Origin: Breoghania corrubedonensis
GTDB taxonomy: Bacteria; Pseudomonadota; Alphaproteobacteria; Rhizobiales; Stappiaceae
Reading direction: 5' to 3'
Length of the DNA stretch: 64,000 bases
Assembly (NCBI RefSeq): GCF_003053845.1
Contig: NZ_QAYG01000009.1
Location: 157,881 to 221,880 of the forward strand
Numbering within the stretch: the first letter of the stretch is position 1; every line of letters begins with the position of its first letter. Under the pieces are notes generated by a model. That model saw only the letters and a list, made by a program, of their open reading frames with translations. It was not told where the DNA came from and did not search any database. A program made the position numbers and the translations under genes. Shown in pieces: positions 26,559-41,525 of this stretch.

Positions 26559-27170
26559 TCAGGCGGCGCGCGAGAAGCTTTCCACGCTGACGGTGATCTG
26601 CTTGCGCGCGGCTTCCAGAGCCTCTTCCACCCGGAACATCTGCTCACCGGCGGCGATGACGGTCACGTCGGTGATGCCGACGAATGCCAGCATGTGACGC
26701 ATGTAACGGGTCGCGAAATCGACCTCGGACTCCACGGGCACGCCGGCCGACGACACGACCAGATAGGCCTTCTTGCCGGTCAGCAGGCCTTCCGGACCGG
26801 CTTCGGTGTAGCGGAAGGTTTCGCGCGCGCGGCAGACGAGATCGACCCAGGCCTTCAACGCGGCCGGCACGCCGAAATTGTAGACCGGCACGCCGATGAC
26901 CACCGCGTCGGCGGCCCGCAATTCGCCAATCAGCGTATCGGAAAGCGCCAGCGCGGCCTTGTGCTCATCAGTGCGCTCGGCCGGATCGGTGAAGTTGGCG
27001 GCGATCCAGCCCTGGTTGACGACCGGCAGGCCGACAGCGACGTCACGCGAGATCGTGGTGACATCGTCGTGCTTCGCCTTGAAGGCGTCGACGAGATGAT
27101 TGGTGAGATCGCGCGAGGTGGAACCTTCGCTGCGGGCGGAGGAGTCGACTTTCAGGATGGTGAGGGACAT
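26559..27170 (-). CDS. azoR: FMN-dependent NADH azoreductase
   Basis: The 203-residue flavodoxin-like protein opens LTILKVDSSARSEGSTSRDL (FMN phosphate loop) and carries GVPVYNFGVPAALKAWVDLV and TGKKAYLVVSSAGVP, the AzoR/quinone reductase pattern. It reduces azo dyes and quinones with NADH and FMN in the cytoplasm, protecting against electrophile stress. Length is as usual. The ATG at 27170 has a modest GGA before it. The gene stands alone between the small membrane-peptide gene and metH, same strand as metH but with a 234-base gap. Confidence 0.93.
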   Translation of the reverse strand: MSLTILKVDSSARSEGSTSRDLTNHLVDAFKAKHDDVTTISRDVAVGLPVVNQGWIAANFTDPAERTDEHKAALALSDTLIGELRAADAVVIGVPVYNFGVPAALKAWVDLVCRARETFRYTEAGPEGLLTGKKAYLVVSSAGVPVESEVDFATRYMRHMLAFVGITDVTVIAAGEQMFRVEEALEAARKQITVSVESFSRAA

Positions 27171-27404
27171 GTCTCGTTTCCGTTTGACCCGGTTGCAGGC
27201 GGGAATTGTTCAAACGGCTGTTTTGCACTTTTTGCGGCGCAACATAAGCCCCTGTTCCTTGAACGCAGCGTTCACACTGAGGTGTCGTGCAAGCCCGAGG
27301 GAGCGCGGCCGGGAGCAAGTGGCCTGTCCGTCGAGACGGACGAGCCCGTGCGTTCCGCCTCGAAAGGCGGTGTCCCCTGCTCCGCAGCTTCGCGCGTGCG
27401 GCCC

Positions 27405-31124
<3,720 letters not shown>

Positions 31125-31141
31125 GATGCCTAACTTGCCGC

Positions 31142-32056
31142 TCAGGCGGCTTCCTGTTCCGGGGTCTTGGGACGCAGACCGAGAAGATGGCAGATCGCGA
31201 AAACAAGATCGGCCTTGTTCATCGTGTAGAAATGGAAATCCGTGACGCCGCGGTCCACCAGATCCATGACCTGTTCCGCCGCGACGGTGGCCGCCACCAG
31301 CTTGCGCGTTTCAGGATCCTCGTCGAGGCCTTCGAAACGGTGCGCGAGCCAATCCGGCACACTGGTGCCCGTCTTGGCGGAAAAGCTCGCCACCTGCTTG
31401 AAGGAATGGATCGGCACGATGCCGGGAATGATCGGAATGTCGATCCCGGCCGCCCTCACCCGCTCCAGATAGGATTCGAACATGTCGTTGTCGAAAAAGA
31501 ACTGGGTGATGGCACGCGCCGCGCCTGCATCCACCTTGCGCTTCAGATTGTCGAGCTCCACGCCCCAGTCGGCGCTCTCGGGGTGCCTTTCGGGATAGGC
31601 GGAGACCGAAACGTCGAAATCCGCGATACGGCGGATGCCGGCGACAAGATCGGCGGCGTTGACGTAACCGTCGGGATGCGGCTGGTAGGCGGTGCCGATA
31701 CCGGCCGCCGGATCACCGCGCAGCGCCACGATATTGCGCACGCCCAGCTCCCAATAGGAACGGATGACCTCGTCCACCTCATCGCGCGTGGCGTCGACGC
31801 AGGTCAGATGGGCGGCGGGTTTCAGCCCGGTTTCCTTCAGGATGCGCGCCACCGTGTTGTGGGTGCGCTCGCGCGTGGAGCCGCCCGCGCCATAGGTCAC
31901 CGACACGAACAGCGGCGCGATCGGCGCCAGCTTCGTGATCGATTGCCACAAGCTCTCCTCCATCTTCTCGCTCTTTGGGGGAAAGAACTCGAAGGAGACA
32001 TGGACGTCGTTTTCACCGGTCTGCCGGGCGTGTCGTTCGTTGGCGTGTTCGATCAT
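31142..32056 (-). CDS. metF: 5,10-methylenetetrahydrofolate reductase
   Basis: The 304-residue flavoenzyme shows [10 protein letters not shown] near residue 20, [40 protein letters not shown] and [15 protein letters not shown], all MetF landmarks. It makes methyltetrahydrofolate for MetH, its downstream neighbour. The ATG at 32056 is one base after the stop of the ArsR-methyltransferase gene, with AAGGAAG inside that gene acting as ribosome-binding site, so translation is coupled. The frame is open upstream to 32143 only because it overlaps the preceding gene. Confidence 0.96.
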   Translation of the reverse strand: MIEHANERHARQTGENDVHVSFEFFPPKSEKMEESLWQSITKLAPIAPLFVSVTYGAGGSTRERTHNTVARILKETGLKPAAHLTCVDATRDEVDEVIRSYWELGVRNIVALRGDPAAGIGTAYQPHPDGYVNAADLVAGIRRIADFDVSVSAYPERHPESADWGVELDNLKRKVDAGAARAITQFFFDNDMFESYLERVRAAGIDIPIIPGIVPIHSFKQVASFSAKTGTSVPDWLAHRFEGLDEDPETRKLVAATVAAEQVMDLVDRGVTDFHFYTMNKADLVFAICHLLGLRPKTPEQEAA

Positions 32057-32057
32057 G

Positions 32058-33104
32058 TCAGGCGACTTCCTTGGCGGGCTCGGCGGCGATCTCGGTTTCG
32101 GCCCCAAATGAGGGGCGGGATGAAACGTGAGGGTCGCGGGCAAGCCAGAGGGTGACGGTCAGCGGATCTCCCGCATCGGCCGGCCGATCGACCGGCGGCG
32201 GAAGATCGCGCACGGAAACGAGCTCCAGACCGGCGGCCTTGAGCCAGCCGGCCATCTGCCCGTGTGAAAAACCAAGCCTTCGATGGGCATGGTCGGTTCT
32301 GAGGAATTCAAGCTCGTGCGGCGCGAAATCGACGACGAGCAGCCGTCCACCGGGTTCCAGCGCCCGTGCGGCTTCTGCGATGGCGCCCGGGGCATCCTCA
32401 AGATAGTGCAAGACCTGATGAATGGTCACCACGTCGAAGCGCTGGCCGGCAACCGGCAGCGAATAGATATCGCCGTGGCGCACCTGGGCGGAGTGCATGC
32501 CGGCGCGCTCGATATTGGCGCGCGCGACGCGCAGCATGTCGTGGCTGGTATCGACGCCGAGCCCGTTCTCGTAAAGATCCGAAAAGATCTCCAGAACGCG
32601 CCCCGTGCCGGTGCCAAGGTCGAGCATGCGGCCGAAATGTTCCCTGCCGATCGCCTCGCGCATGGCGTCCTCCACCGCGTCTTCGGCGATGTAGAGGGTG
32701 CGAAGGCTGTCCCAGCTTTCCGCATGGGCGCGGAAATAGGCAGCCGCCGCCTCCGCATGGGCGCGCTTGATGGCATCGAGCCGCTCACGGTCGCGCTCGA
32801 CCACCGGATCGGCCGCATCGAGCCGCGACAGCAGCGCCTCGACGAGACCTCCCTGGGCATTGTCGGCAAGCCGGTAGTAAACCCACGAGCCTTCCGGAAA
32901 GCGCTGCACGAGGCCGGCTTCGGTCAGCAGCTTCAGATGACGCGAAATGCGCGGCTGGCTCTGACCGAGAATGGTTGTCGCATCCTTCACGGTCAGTTCG
33001 CTCTGCATGAGAAGCGCAAGCAGACGAACCCGCGTCGCCTCACCGGCGGCACGAAGCCCGTTCAGGAGATCGTCAAGCGGCAAGGCGAGATCGCTGAAAA
33101 CCAT
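32058..33104 (-). CDS. ArsR-type regulator fused to SAM-dependent methyltransferase
   Basis: The 348-residue protein joins an ArsR winged helix (residues 10-95; recognition helix ILGQSQPRISRHLKLLTEAG) to a class I methyltransferase-fold domain (about 120-300; SAM motif LDLGTGTGRVLE at 161-172, GVDTSHDML, RHGDIYSLP). There are no metal-binding cysteines of the arsenic type. It heads the metF-metH operon, and a perfect palindrome lies 20 bases before its ATG. The SahR/SamR group of ArsR regulators, described for proteobacterial methionine metabolism, has this context. I infer that the methyltransferase fold senses SAM or SAH. Catalytic methylation is possible but unproven. Confidence 0.9.
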   Translation of the reverse strand: MVFSDLALPLDDLLNGLRAAGEATRVRLLALLMQSELTVKDATTILGQSQPRISRHLKLLTEAGLVQRFPEGSWVYYRLADNAQGGLVEALLSRLDAADPVVERDRERLDAIKRAHAEAAAAYFRAHAESWDSLRTLYIAEDAVEDAMREAIGREHFGRMLDLGTGTGRVLEIFSDLYENGLGVDTSHDMLRVARANIERAGMHSAQVRHGDIYSLPVAGQRFDVVTIHQVLHYLEDAPGAIAEAARALEPGGRLLVVDFAPHELEFLRTDHAHRRLGFSHGQMAGWLKAAGLELVSVRDLPPPVDRPADAGDPLTVTLWLARDPHVSSRPSFGAETEIAAEPAKEVA

Positions 33105-33124
33105 CGCTCCGTTCCATAGATGGA

Positions 33125-33142
33125 TATAAAGATATCTTTATA
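33125..33142. promoter_or_regulatory. Perfect 18-bp palindrome, probable SahR-type operator
   Basis: TATAAAGATATCTTTATA is perfectly symmetric and lies 21 bases before the start of the ArsR-methyltransferase gene, overlapping the likely promoter. Its core AAGATATCTT agrees with the motif published for SahR regulators of methionine genes, as I recall it. It would give autoregulation of the metF-metH operon. The following gap 33143-33373 holds no gene, only half of a repeat (TAGAGCATATTCCGAC at 33298-33313). Confidence 0.75.
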
Positions 33143-33373
33143 CCTGACGCGAGCGACGTTGCAAGGGGGAATGGGCGCGGAAGGGCGACAGGGTTAGCGA
33201 ACGTCTATGCGGATAGGAGAGGTTGAATGGGTCACGGAGGTTGCGCTCTCGGCCGTACCTGATTGGCTCGTGCCCTATTGCCTTCCTGCGAGATCTCTAG
33301 AGCATATTCCGACCAGAACGAGCCTCGCGCGGAAGAGGACTGTTCCCGCGGCGTTTGCCGTGCAGCCCCACCT

Positions 33374-34090
33374 TCAAAGCTCCGGCAGGTCCACCGTGGG
33401 ATTTGCGGCCTCGGCGATGACGAAGGCGCTGGTGCCGCCGCAATAGCGGTGCAGCATCTCGCGCAGATCCTCAACGGCGGCTTCCAGATCGCCCGCACCG
33501 TTGTACTGCACCGTGACCACGGCGCGCGTGGTCTTGGCAGTAACCAGCGAGCGCGCGTCCTGGCGCCAGTTCCAGCGCCGGCACAGAACCTTCTCGGCAT
33601 CCGCGTAGACGACCTCGCCCTCCTTGGGCGGATCGTTCACCGGCTCGCCGAGCTTGTCTGTGACGCCCATGTCACGGAAATCGTCGCCGGGACGGGAATG
33701 GCGGAAGGCGATGTCGCCGGTGACGCAATCGAGATCATCGGCGCCCAGCGGCATGACATGGGTCAGCGAAATCGCGTTGTAGGCATCGACGAAGGCGTTG
33801 ATCTCCGGCATCGGCCGCGCGCCTTGCGCGTTCTTGGCAAGCCGCTCCACCGAGCAACGGTAGCTTGTCTTCTTGATGCCGAAGGCACGGTAGGCCGCGC
33901 GCCAGACAGCGATGCCCGGGATCTCGGACAATGCCGTCTCGCCCCAACGCTCGCGGAAAGCCTCTTCGCGCTGCGCGATCTCCTCTGCAAGATGATCGTT
34001 GCGCGGCGCGATCAGCGCGCCGGTGACCATGACGGCCGCCACACGAAAGTCGGGGAAATCCTGGGTGAGATCTGAGATATCGAGGCGCAT
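33374..34090 (-). CDS. B3/4 domain protein (PheT-like tRNA-editing fold)
   Basis: The 238-residue protein matches the stand-alone B3/B4 domain family related to the editing module of phenylalanyl-tRNA synthetase beta: AYRAFGIKKTSYRCSVERLA, INAFVDAYNAISLTHVMPLG and EGEVVYADAEKVLCRRWNWR. Members may hydrolyse misacylated tRNA or related esters; no direct evidence exists here. The ATG at 34090 begins the family N-terminus. It is followed by no gene on the same strand within 269 bases and preceded by the DUF2336 gene 97 bases upstream. Confidence 0.88.
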   Translation of the reverse strand: MRLDISDLTQDFPDFRVAAVMVTGALIAPRNDHLAEEIAQREEAFRERWGETALSEIPGIAVWRAAYRAFGIKKTSYRCSVERLAKNAQGARPMPEINAFVDAYNAISLTHVMPLGADDLDCVTGDIAFRHSRPGDDFRDMGVTDKLGEPVNDPPKEGEVVYADAEKVLCRRWNWRQDARSLVTAKTTRAVVTVQYNGAGDLEAAVEDLREMLHRYCGGTSAFVIAEAANPTVDLPEL

Positions 34091-34187
34091 GCCCCATCAT
34101 TAGCCAAACGGCCCGGCAATGGGAAGATTTTCCCGCCGGGCCGTGTTGTCGTTTTCAACCGAAATCGCGGGCTCATGCGCCGCCGGT

Positions 34188-35276
34188 TCAGCTCGCCATG
34201 CGCTGGTCGCGCCACATGGCGACCATGCGCCGTGCCTTGTCGCGGTTGAGCGACTGATAGCGGTTGAAGGTTTCCATGCGCATGTCGGCCGAAAGCCGGT
34301 GGCGCCAGGGACCGATCTTGAGGAGCGCCTGCACCGTCATCGGCGTCAGCCCGCAGGCCCGCGCCATCACGACGAAGGGCTGGGTGTCGACGCGCACCAT
34401 CCAGTGCATGGCCTCGGAAAGACCGATACCCGCAAGACAGGCGAAGGTGACGACGGCCTCGGGAAAGCGGTCCTCCTCGGCGAAGCGGCGCAGCAGCTGT
34501 TCCGACAGGCCGTTGCGGCCGAAGCGGCCAAGCACCGCTTCCTGTGCGGTCTCGAAATCGTAGCGCGCCAGCCAGTATTCGTTCGACATGCGCTGAGCGG
34601 CGAGACGGGCTGCCTGCGGGATGCGTGAAGCCGCCCCGCCCTCACCCTGCTCCACCAGCCGCTGACGCACCTGCTCCGAGGCGATCGCGATCAGGCGGAC
34701 AATGTAGTCGTCATGCAGATCGCCGCGCAGACCGAGGCTGAGCTGCAATTCCTGATCGTCTTCCGCCGCGTGCAGCAGCTTGTTGACGCTCTGGTCGGAA
34801 AACGCCGCGCCGTGATTGGCGGCGAGCCGGTGTTTGACCGGCTTGTCGCCGTTTTCAACAAGCACGTCGGTGACCATTTCCGAGAGCACGTCGCGCCCCG
34901 CTATGGCGTGCATGTGATCCTGGCTCTGCTTCTTGGCGATCTCGATCAGATCCGCGTCGCGCAGGATTGTCGAGGTCTCGAGAAGCGGCCGGGCGACATC
35001 GATGATGTCGTTGGCGAGCTTGAGCACCACGGATTCCGGCGCCCGGCGCAGCTTGGCAAGCGTCTCGGCCATGTGGCTGCGGCCATCATCGGAGACAAGA
35101 TCGGCCAGACGCATCAGCACTGCGTCATAGATATCTATCTGCTCCTTGGAGCAGGTAGCCGATGTCAGCGAATACAGATTGACGACGTTGCGGGTCAGCT
35201 CTTCGCGCTGTTCCTGCGTCGCCGCCTCCTCGAGCATCGAGAAGTTTACAAGTTCCGTCTGGATTGACTCGCTCAT
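34188..35276 (-). CDS. DUF2336 domain-containing protein, copy 2
   Basis: The 362-residue helical soluble protein is of the same family as 24931-25995: KLANDIIDVARPLLETSTIL, LIEIAKKQSQDHMHAIAGR and a C-terminal segment rich in Arg and Met (WRHRLSADMRMETFNRYQSL). No signal or membrane segment is present. The Shine-Dalgarno before 35276 is weak. An AT-rich 420-base region lies upstream. Function unknown; the two copies have diverged considerably, so they are old paralogues rather than a recent duplication. Confidence 0.84.
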   Translation of the reverse strand: MSESIQTELVNFSMLEEAATQEQREELTRNVVNLYSLTSATCSKEQIDIYDAVLMRLADLVSDDGRSHMAETLAKLRRAPESVVLKLANDIIDVARPLLETSTILRDADLIEIAKKQSQDHMHAIAGRDVLSEMVTDVLVENGDKPVKHRLAANHGAAFSDQSVNKLLHAAEDDQELQLSLGLRGDLHDDYIVRLIAIASEQVRQRLVEQGEGGAASRIPQAARLAAQRMSNEYWLARYDFETAQEAVLGRFGRNGLSEQLLRRFAEEDRFPEAVVTFACLAGIGLSEAMHWMVRVDTQPFVVMARACGLTPMTVQALLKIGPWRHRLSADMRMETFNRYQSLNRDKARRMVAMWRDQRMAS

Positions 35277-35697
35277 TGGATACTCTGCCGCCAGGGTTAT
35301 GTGTCGCTCCGAAGCGATTTGTATTGCATCGCCGATTAAATATTCGCCTTATGACTTGCGTTTTTTTGATTCTGATTTGTATCGTACATGAATAAAACCA
35401 AAATAAAATTTGCGGCTGACTTGATTCAAATTTTATCGAATTCACTGACCCTGAAATTGCAACGAATGACAAGGGCGAAAGAACCATCAGGCAAGTTACT
35501 GTTGTTGCAGCGTTTCCGCGCGGTTTCATCGACGCATCGGTTGGAGGAGACGACATCAGTCCTGCATTGACGCCCGTGTCGCCAGGGCATCGGACCATTC
35601 GCCCTGCGTCGAAGCGAATCCTTGCGGGCCTTCCCCCATACGGTGTTATTTTTCTATTTTGCTAACCTGCCCTGTGGAAACGGACCCTGCTCGCTCC
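35277..35697. other. AT-rich divergent promoter region
   Basis: This 421-base gap separates the DUF2336 gene and trmO. The part 35320-35460 is markedly AT-rich (AAATAAAATTTGC, TTCAAATTTTATCGAATTC) and must hold one or both promoters. I see no gene with a ribosome-binding site and no RNA gene that I can recognise. Confidence 0.55.
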
Positions 35698-36243
35698 ATG
35701 AAAAAACGCCCGGGCGAAATCGCCCTCCCCTTCGACCCGGCTGAGACCGCCCGGGATGCCGCGGTCATTTTCATCGGCCGCATCCGCACGCCGTGGAAAA
35801 CGCGAAGCGATTGCCCGCGCCGTGGCGCCGGCAATCAGGAAGTCTGCCGCATCGAGCTGGACGAGCCCTTCAGGCTGGGGCTGCAATCGGTGGAGGGCTG
35901 TTCCAACCTCTATATTCTCTACTGGATGCATGAGGCGCCGCGAAACCTGATCATCCAGTCGCCGGCCTTCGACGACAAGACGCATGGTGTTTTTGCGCTG
36001 CGCTCTCCCGCAAGGCCCAATCCGATCGCGCTGTCCGTCGTCGATCTGCTGAAGATCGACGAGACCGGTCTCGACGTGCGCGGCCTCGACTGTCTGGACG
36101 GCACACCGCTGATCGACATCAAACCCTATTTCTCGGAAACCGACGCCCGGCCTGAAGCAACCGTCGCATGGCGTGCGCACGCACCCTATCCCGGCCGCCG
36201 CTCAAAGGACCTGCCGAAAGGAAACGAGGAAACCGAGGACTGA
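35698..36243 (+). CDS. trmO: tRNA N6-threonylcarbamoyladenosine methyltransferase TrmO (TsaA-like)
   Basis: The 181-residue protein has the TsaA/TrmO beta-barrel signatures: IGRIRTPWKTRSDCPRRG, LQSVEGCSNLYILYWMHEAP, GVFALRSPARPNPIALSVVD and LDCLDGTPLIDIKPYF. It N6-methylates t6A37 of threonine tRNAs using SAM. I use ATG at 35698; an in-frame TTG at 35659 extends the frame without family support. No good Shine-Dalgarno is seen, so the start is uncertain by a few codons. It stands alone, convergent with katG. Confidence 0.92.
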   Translation: MKKRPGEIALPFDPAETARDAAVIFIGRIRTPWKTRSDCPRRGAGNQEVCRIELDEPFRLGLQSVEGCSNLYILYWMHEAPRNLIIQSPAFDDKTHGVFALRSPARPNPIALSVVDLLKIDETGLDVRGLDCLDGTPLIDIKPYFSETDARPEATVAWRAHAPYPGRRSKDLPKGNEETED

Positions 36244-36313
36244 CGAAAAGGACCTGAATGGCCCTCGCCGCCCGTTCCGAGCCATCCCGGGAACGAGCAA
36301 AACGGGCAAGGGC

Positions 36314-36343
36314 AAAAAAAAGCCGGTGCCCGAAGGCACCGGC
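36314..36343 (-). terminator. Rho-independent terminator (minus direction, katG side)
   Basis: A perfect 9-bp stem GCCGGTGCC / GGCACCGGC with loop CGAA at 36322-36343 is flanked on the left by eight A, which read as eight T on the minus strand. It faces transcription coming from katG; the stop of katG is about 300 bases away. Confidence 0.8.
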
Positions 36344-36641
36344 AAGGTGCACCCACCCGGCTCGTGAGGAAGCCGGGTACCCGGGATCGGGTTCGTGAAT
36401 GCCGTGGCATGCCGTGGCTCGCAGCTTCTTTCAAAGCGCGGGTAACGATCCGACAATGCGGGACCCGCCGTTTCGTTCCATCGCAACGCGCCATCGTCCC
36501 CGGAAGGAAACGCCGGGGCGCGGACCGGCACACGACATTTGCGCCGGTCGGATTTTCACCGGTCGGGCGGGGCGCCCCCGCTCCGACCGGCAATTCGCGC
36601 ATTGGCCGGCAATTGGCGCCGGCCGTACACGACTGAGCGCC
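36344..36641. other. Repetitive GC-rich gap downstream of katG
   Basis: No gene. The DNA is rich in short repeats of CCGGT/ACCGG and GGCGCC (36535-36630), for example GCGCCGGTCGGATTTTCACC and GGCAATTGGCGCCGGCC, and a duplicated ATGCCGTGGC at about 36397-36417. It may form secondary structure in the katG 3' region. Confidence 0.5.
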
Positions 36642-38834
<2,193 letters not shown>

Positions 38835-39134
38835 CTAGTCCTTTTCCAGCAGTCCGCCCTGGCGGATCGTCTCTTCACAAGGATTCAGTTATAGCGAGTG
38901 TCGACCAGTCATGACCGCGCATTCCACTCACCCGTTATCTTTTCGCCCAGATGCATAAACATCTACAAAACATCTAAAATACAGACTGAATAACTATAAA
39001 ATACAGAGTTTACATCTTTCCCGGACATTCGGCCCGGGGGCGAGAGCGACCGCCAGAGAAAACTCCGGATCGCTTTCGAGAGGCAGTATGACCCGTTGAT
39101 TTGATTAATTCTAATTCGTTTGCATAGGCCTTAC

Positions 39135-39151
39135 GATAAGATTATCTTATC
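39135..39151. promoter_or_regulatory. 17-bp palindrome at the oxyR start, probable OxyR site
   Basis: GATAAGAT-T-ATCTTATC is a perfect inverted repeat 4 bases before the oxyR ATG. It is close to the OxyR half-site pattern ATAG-N7-CTAT. Its place suggests autoregulation; a katG activating site would be expected further left in 38826-39130, where AT-rich DNA but no equally clear palindrome is seen. Confidence 0.55.
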
Positions 39152-39155
39152 AGGC

Positions 39156-40118
39156 ATGATCACACTGAAACAGTTGCGCTATTTCGAAGCGCTCGCCCGT
39201 CACCGCCATTTCGGCAAGGCCGCGCGCGCCTGCGCGGTCACCCAGCCGGCGCTCTCCATGCAGATCCGCGAGCTGGAAACGACCGTCGGCGTCACGCTTG
39301 TCGAGCGCCGCCCCAGCGAGATCCGCCTGACCCGCGAAGGGCGCGAAGTCGCCCGACGCGCGGAGATCATCCTGTCGGAGGCACGCGATCTCATGGACTA
39401 CGGTCGGCACACTGCGAGCGTGCTCAACGGCACGCTCCGCCTCGGCATCATTCCCTCCATCGCGCCCTATCTCCTGCCCCGCGTGCTGCCCGAACTGGAG
39501 CACAAATATCCCGGCCTCGACCTGCGCCTGCGCGAAACGCTGACGGAAACGCTGATCGACGAGCTCGTCAATGGCGACCTTGACGTGGTCTTGATGGCGT
39601 TGCCGGCGGGACATGCGGACGTGGAGACGCGAGAACTGTTTTCCGACCGCTTTCTGCTGGCGACACAGGCGACCCCGGATCTCGACGAACGCCACCGGGT
39701 CGCACCCGGCGAGATCGCGCCCGACAGGCTGATGCTGCTGGAGGAAGGCCATTGCCTGCGCGACCAGGCGCTGACCTACTGCTCGCCGCTCGGCATGGGA
39801 CGCTTTTCGAATTTCGGCGCCACCAGCCTGACCACGGTGATGCAGATGGTGGCCGCCGGCTACGGCGTGACGCTGCTGCCGGAGATCTGCACCGATGTTG
39901 AGGTGCGCGACGAACGCATCGCGCTGCTGCGCTTCATCGAACCGCAGCCCGCGCGCACCATCGGGCTGGCCTGGCGCAAGACCTCGCCGCGCAAGCACGA
40001 TTTCGAGGCGCTTGCCGCCTTGATCGCCGCCGCCGGCCAAACTCATGCCGGCAGCCGACAGCGGCGCGCCACGCCCGGCGTGGCGGCGTCCGAGGATGCC
40101 ATCACCGTCGTACCGTAA
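39156..40118 (+). CDS. oxyR: Hydrogen-peroxide-inducible regulator OxyR (LysR family)
   Basis: The 320-residue regulator has a LysR helix-turn-helix (residues 2-60; FGKAARACAVTQPALSMQIR) and a substrate domain with EEGHCLRDQALTYC, placing cysteines at 200 and 209, equivalent to the redox pair C199/C208 of E. coli OxyR. It senses peroxide by disulfide formation and activates katG, which is divergent. ATG at 39156 is the family start; the frame is open upstream to 39120. The C-terminus beyond residue 300 is extended and low in complexity. Confidence 0.94.
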   Translation: MITLKQLRYFEALARHRHFGKAARACAVTQPALSMQIRELETTVGVTLVERRPSEIRLTREGREVARRAEIILSEARDLMDYGRHTASVLNGTLRLGIIPSIAPYLLPRVLPELEHKYPGLDLRLRETLTETLIDELVNGDLDVVLMALPAGHADVETRELFSDRFLLATQATPDLDERHRVAPGEIAPDRLMLLEEGHCLRDQALTYCSPLGMGRFSNFGATSLTTVMQMVAAGYGVTLLPEICTDVEVRDERIALLRFIEPQPARTIGLAWRKTSPRKHDFEALAALIAAAGQTHAGSRQRRATPGVAASEDAITVVP

Positions 40119-40142
40119 CACGCGTCCCGGCCTGAGCTCCTG

Positions 40143-40574
40143 TCACTCGACCGTTATCGTCACCTTGTCCGACATGACGGGGGGAGTGTGCGGGATGTGG
40201 TTCGCATCCCCCATGATCAGCTGCAACGTGTGCTTGCCCGGCGGCAGATCGATCGTGGCCTCCGTCTGACCGCCGCCGAAATGGCGGTGATGATCGTCAG
40301 AGGGGATCGGCTCGTTGAGCGCCTCGCCCGTCATCTCGGTATCGATCAGCAGGTGATGATGGCCGGTCTTGTCCTTGGCGACGCCGGCCGGTGCCACCCC
40401 CATGCCTTCCAGACCGAAGAGAACCGTGACAGGGCTCTTTACCGTTGCTCCGTCCTTGGGCTGGATGATGTAGACCTTCGCGCCCTCGGGCGCGGGCGTT
40501 TCGCCGGCGAGCGCGGCTGCGGGCAGTAGCCCGAGCGGCAATGCGACCGTCAATGCTGCAAGAATTCGGTACAC
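40143..40574 (-). CDS. DUF4399 periplasmic protein
   Basis: The 143-residue protein has a signal peptide (YRILAALTVALPLGLLPAAA) and the DUF4399 body: VYIIQPKDGATVKSPVTVLF, FGLEGMGVAPAGV, GHHHLLIDTEM, SDDHHRHFGGGQTEA and LPPGKHTLQLIMGDANHIPH. The histidine-rich motifs (GHHHLL, DDHHRHFGGG) suggest metal binding, which is inference. I choose GTG at 40574, because AGGGAGG lies 5 bases upstream and the signal peptide then begins cleanly; an ATG at 40589 is the alternative. It is convergent with oxyR. Function unknown. Confidence 0.8.
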   Translation of the reverse strand: MYRILAALTVALPLGLLPAAALAGETPAPEGAKVYIIQPKDGATVKSPVTVLFGLEGMGVAPAGVAKDKTGHHHLLIDTEMTGEALNEPIPSDDHHRHFGGGQTEATIDLPPGKHTLQLIMGDANHIPHTPPVMSDKVTITVE

Positions 40575-40813
40575 GGCATCCTCCCTCATGTTCCTGTCAC
40601 CGTTACGTCCACCCATCGAAGACCAGCAACATGGCAGGATTGGGAGCGTGCCGAGAATTTGCCACCCTCCGAGAAATTGCCACCCCGACATCTTCCGCGT
40701 TCGCGAGCAGGCGGATCGCCGCTTTCACGTATCGCCCCGCCCTTGCGAGGCTGCCCTTCCGGCGTCCTCGCAAGGGCGGGGCGAAGCACGAGTGTCTGGA
40801 CCCTGAACCGCTC

Positions 40814-41422
40814 CTACGCTTCGTAGATCCACTGTTCGGGGATATTGGCCGTGACCGCCTCACCGGGAGCGACGGTGCCGGGCTTTTCCACCCAGGCGAC
40901 GAGCCCGCGAAGCCGCGCCGCCACCTTGGGGAATGCGAGGTCAAGGCCTTCACGGTCACGATAGTGGGCCGCGATCGACTTGCCGGCGATGCGGCACGGG
41001 CCGTTCTGTCCGTCGACGCGCAGCACTGCACCGTTTTCGAAAACCAGACGCGTGCGCGGCGGGATCATCGATAGTCGCGGCAGGCCGTCCATCACCACGT
41101 TGGCGCCGATCCATTCCGGCTCGATCTTCTCGATCTCCATCCGCTTCGCGATCTCGGCGAGTTCATCGACGGCGAGGATGGAGATCTGGCGTTCGTTCCG
41201 CATCTCCGTGCCGCGCGGATACCAGGGCTCGCGCCCGCCGGAGCGCCGGGTGGAGCCGGCATGGAAATCGCCGGGAATGCCCTCGAAGGTGAACGTCAGG
41301 CTCTCGACAGCGCTGGTGGGAAAGGCATCGCCTTCCGCCGCCAGCAGCCGCGCCACGGTGCCGGAGATCTTGCGGGCGGGATGGATGCGCAACATCTCGT
41401 TGCTGAACAGATCGGCCGACAT
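40814..41422 (-). CDS. MOSC domain protein
   Basis: The 202-residue protein has a MOSC (molybdenum-cofactor sulfurase C-terminal) fold: ISILAVDELAEIAKRM, IGANVVMDGLPRLSMIPPRT and the conserved cysteine in NGPCRIAG. Such proteins bind molybdenum cofactor or sulfur carriers; YiiM/MOSC proteins act in N-hydroxylated base reduction or cofactor sulfuration. The partner cannot be told. The ATG at 41422 follows AAGGAA at 9 bases. It is just downstream (103 bases) of the B12-binding radical SAM gene on the same strand. Confidence 0.88.
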   Translation of the reverse strand: MSADLFSNEMLRIHPARKISGTVARLLAAEGDAFPTSAVESLTFTFEGIPGDFHAGSTRRSGGREPWYPRGTEMRNERQISILAVDELAEIAKRMEIEKIEPEWIGANVVMDGLPRLSMIPPRTRLVFENGAVLRVDGQNGPCRIAGKSIAAHYRDREGLDLAFPKVAARLRGLVAWVEKPGTVAPGEAVTANIPEQWIYEA

Positions 41423-41525
41423 GGAGCGGTTCCTTGCGATGCGGAAAATCGGAGCCGAGGATTAACCGCCGAGCGTGCGCGTGTCGAGCGACGTCGGCTC
41501 ATTCCCCGTCTTCGACAGCCGCCGG

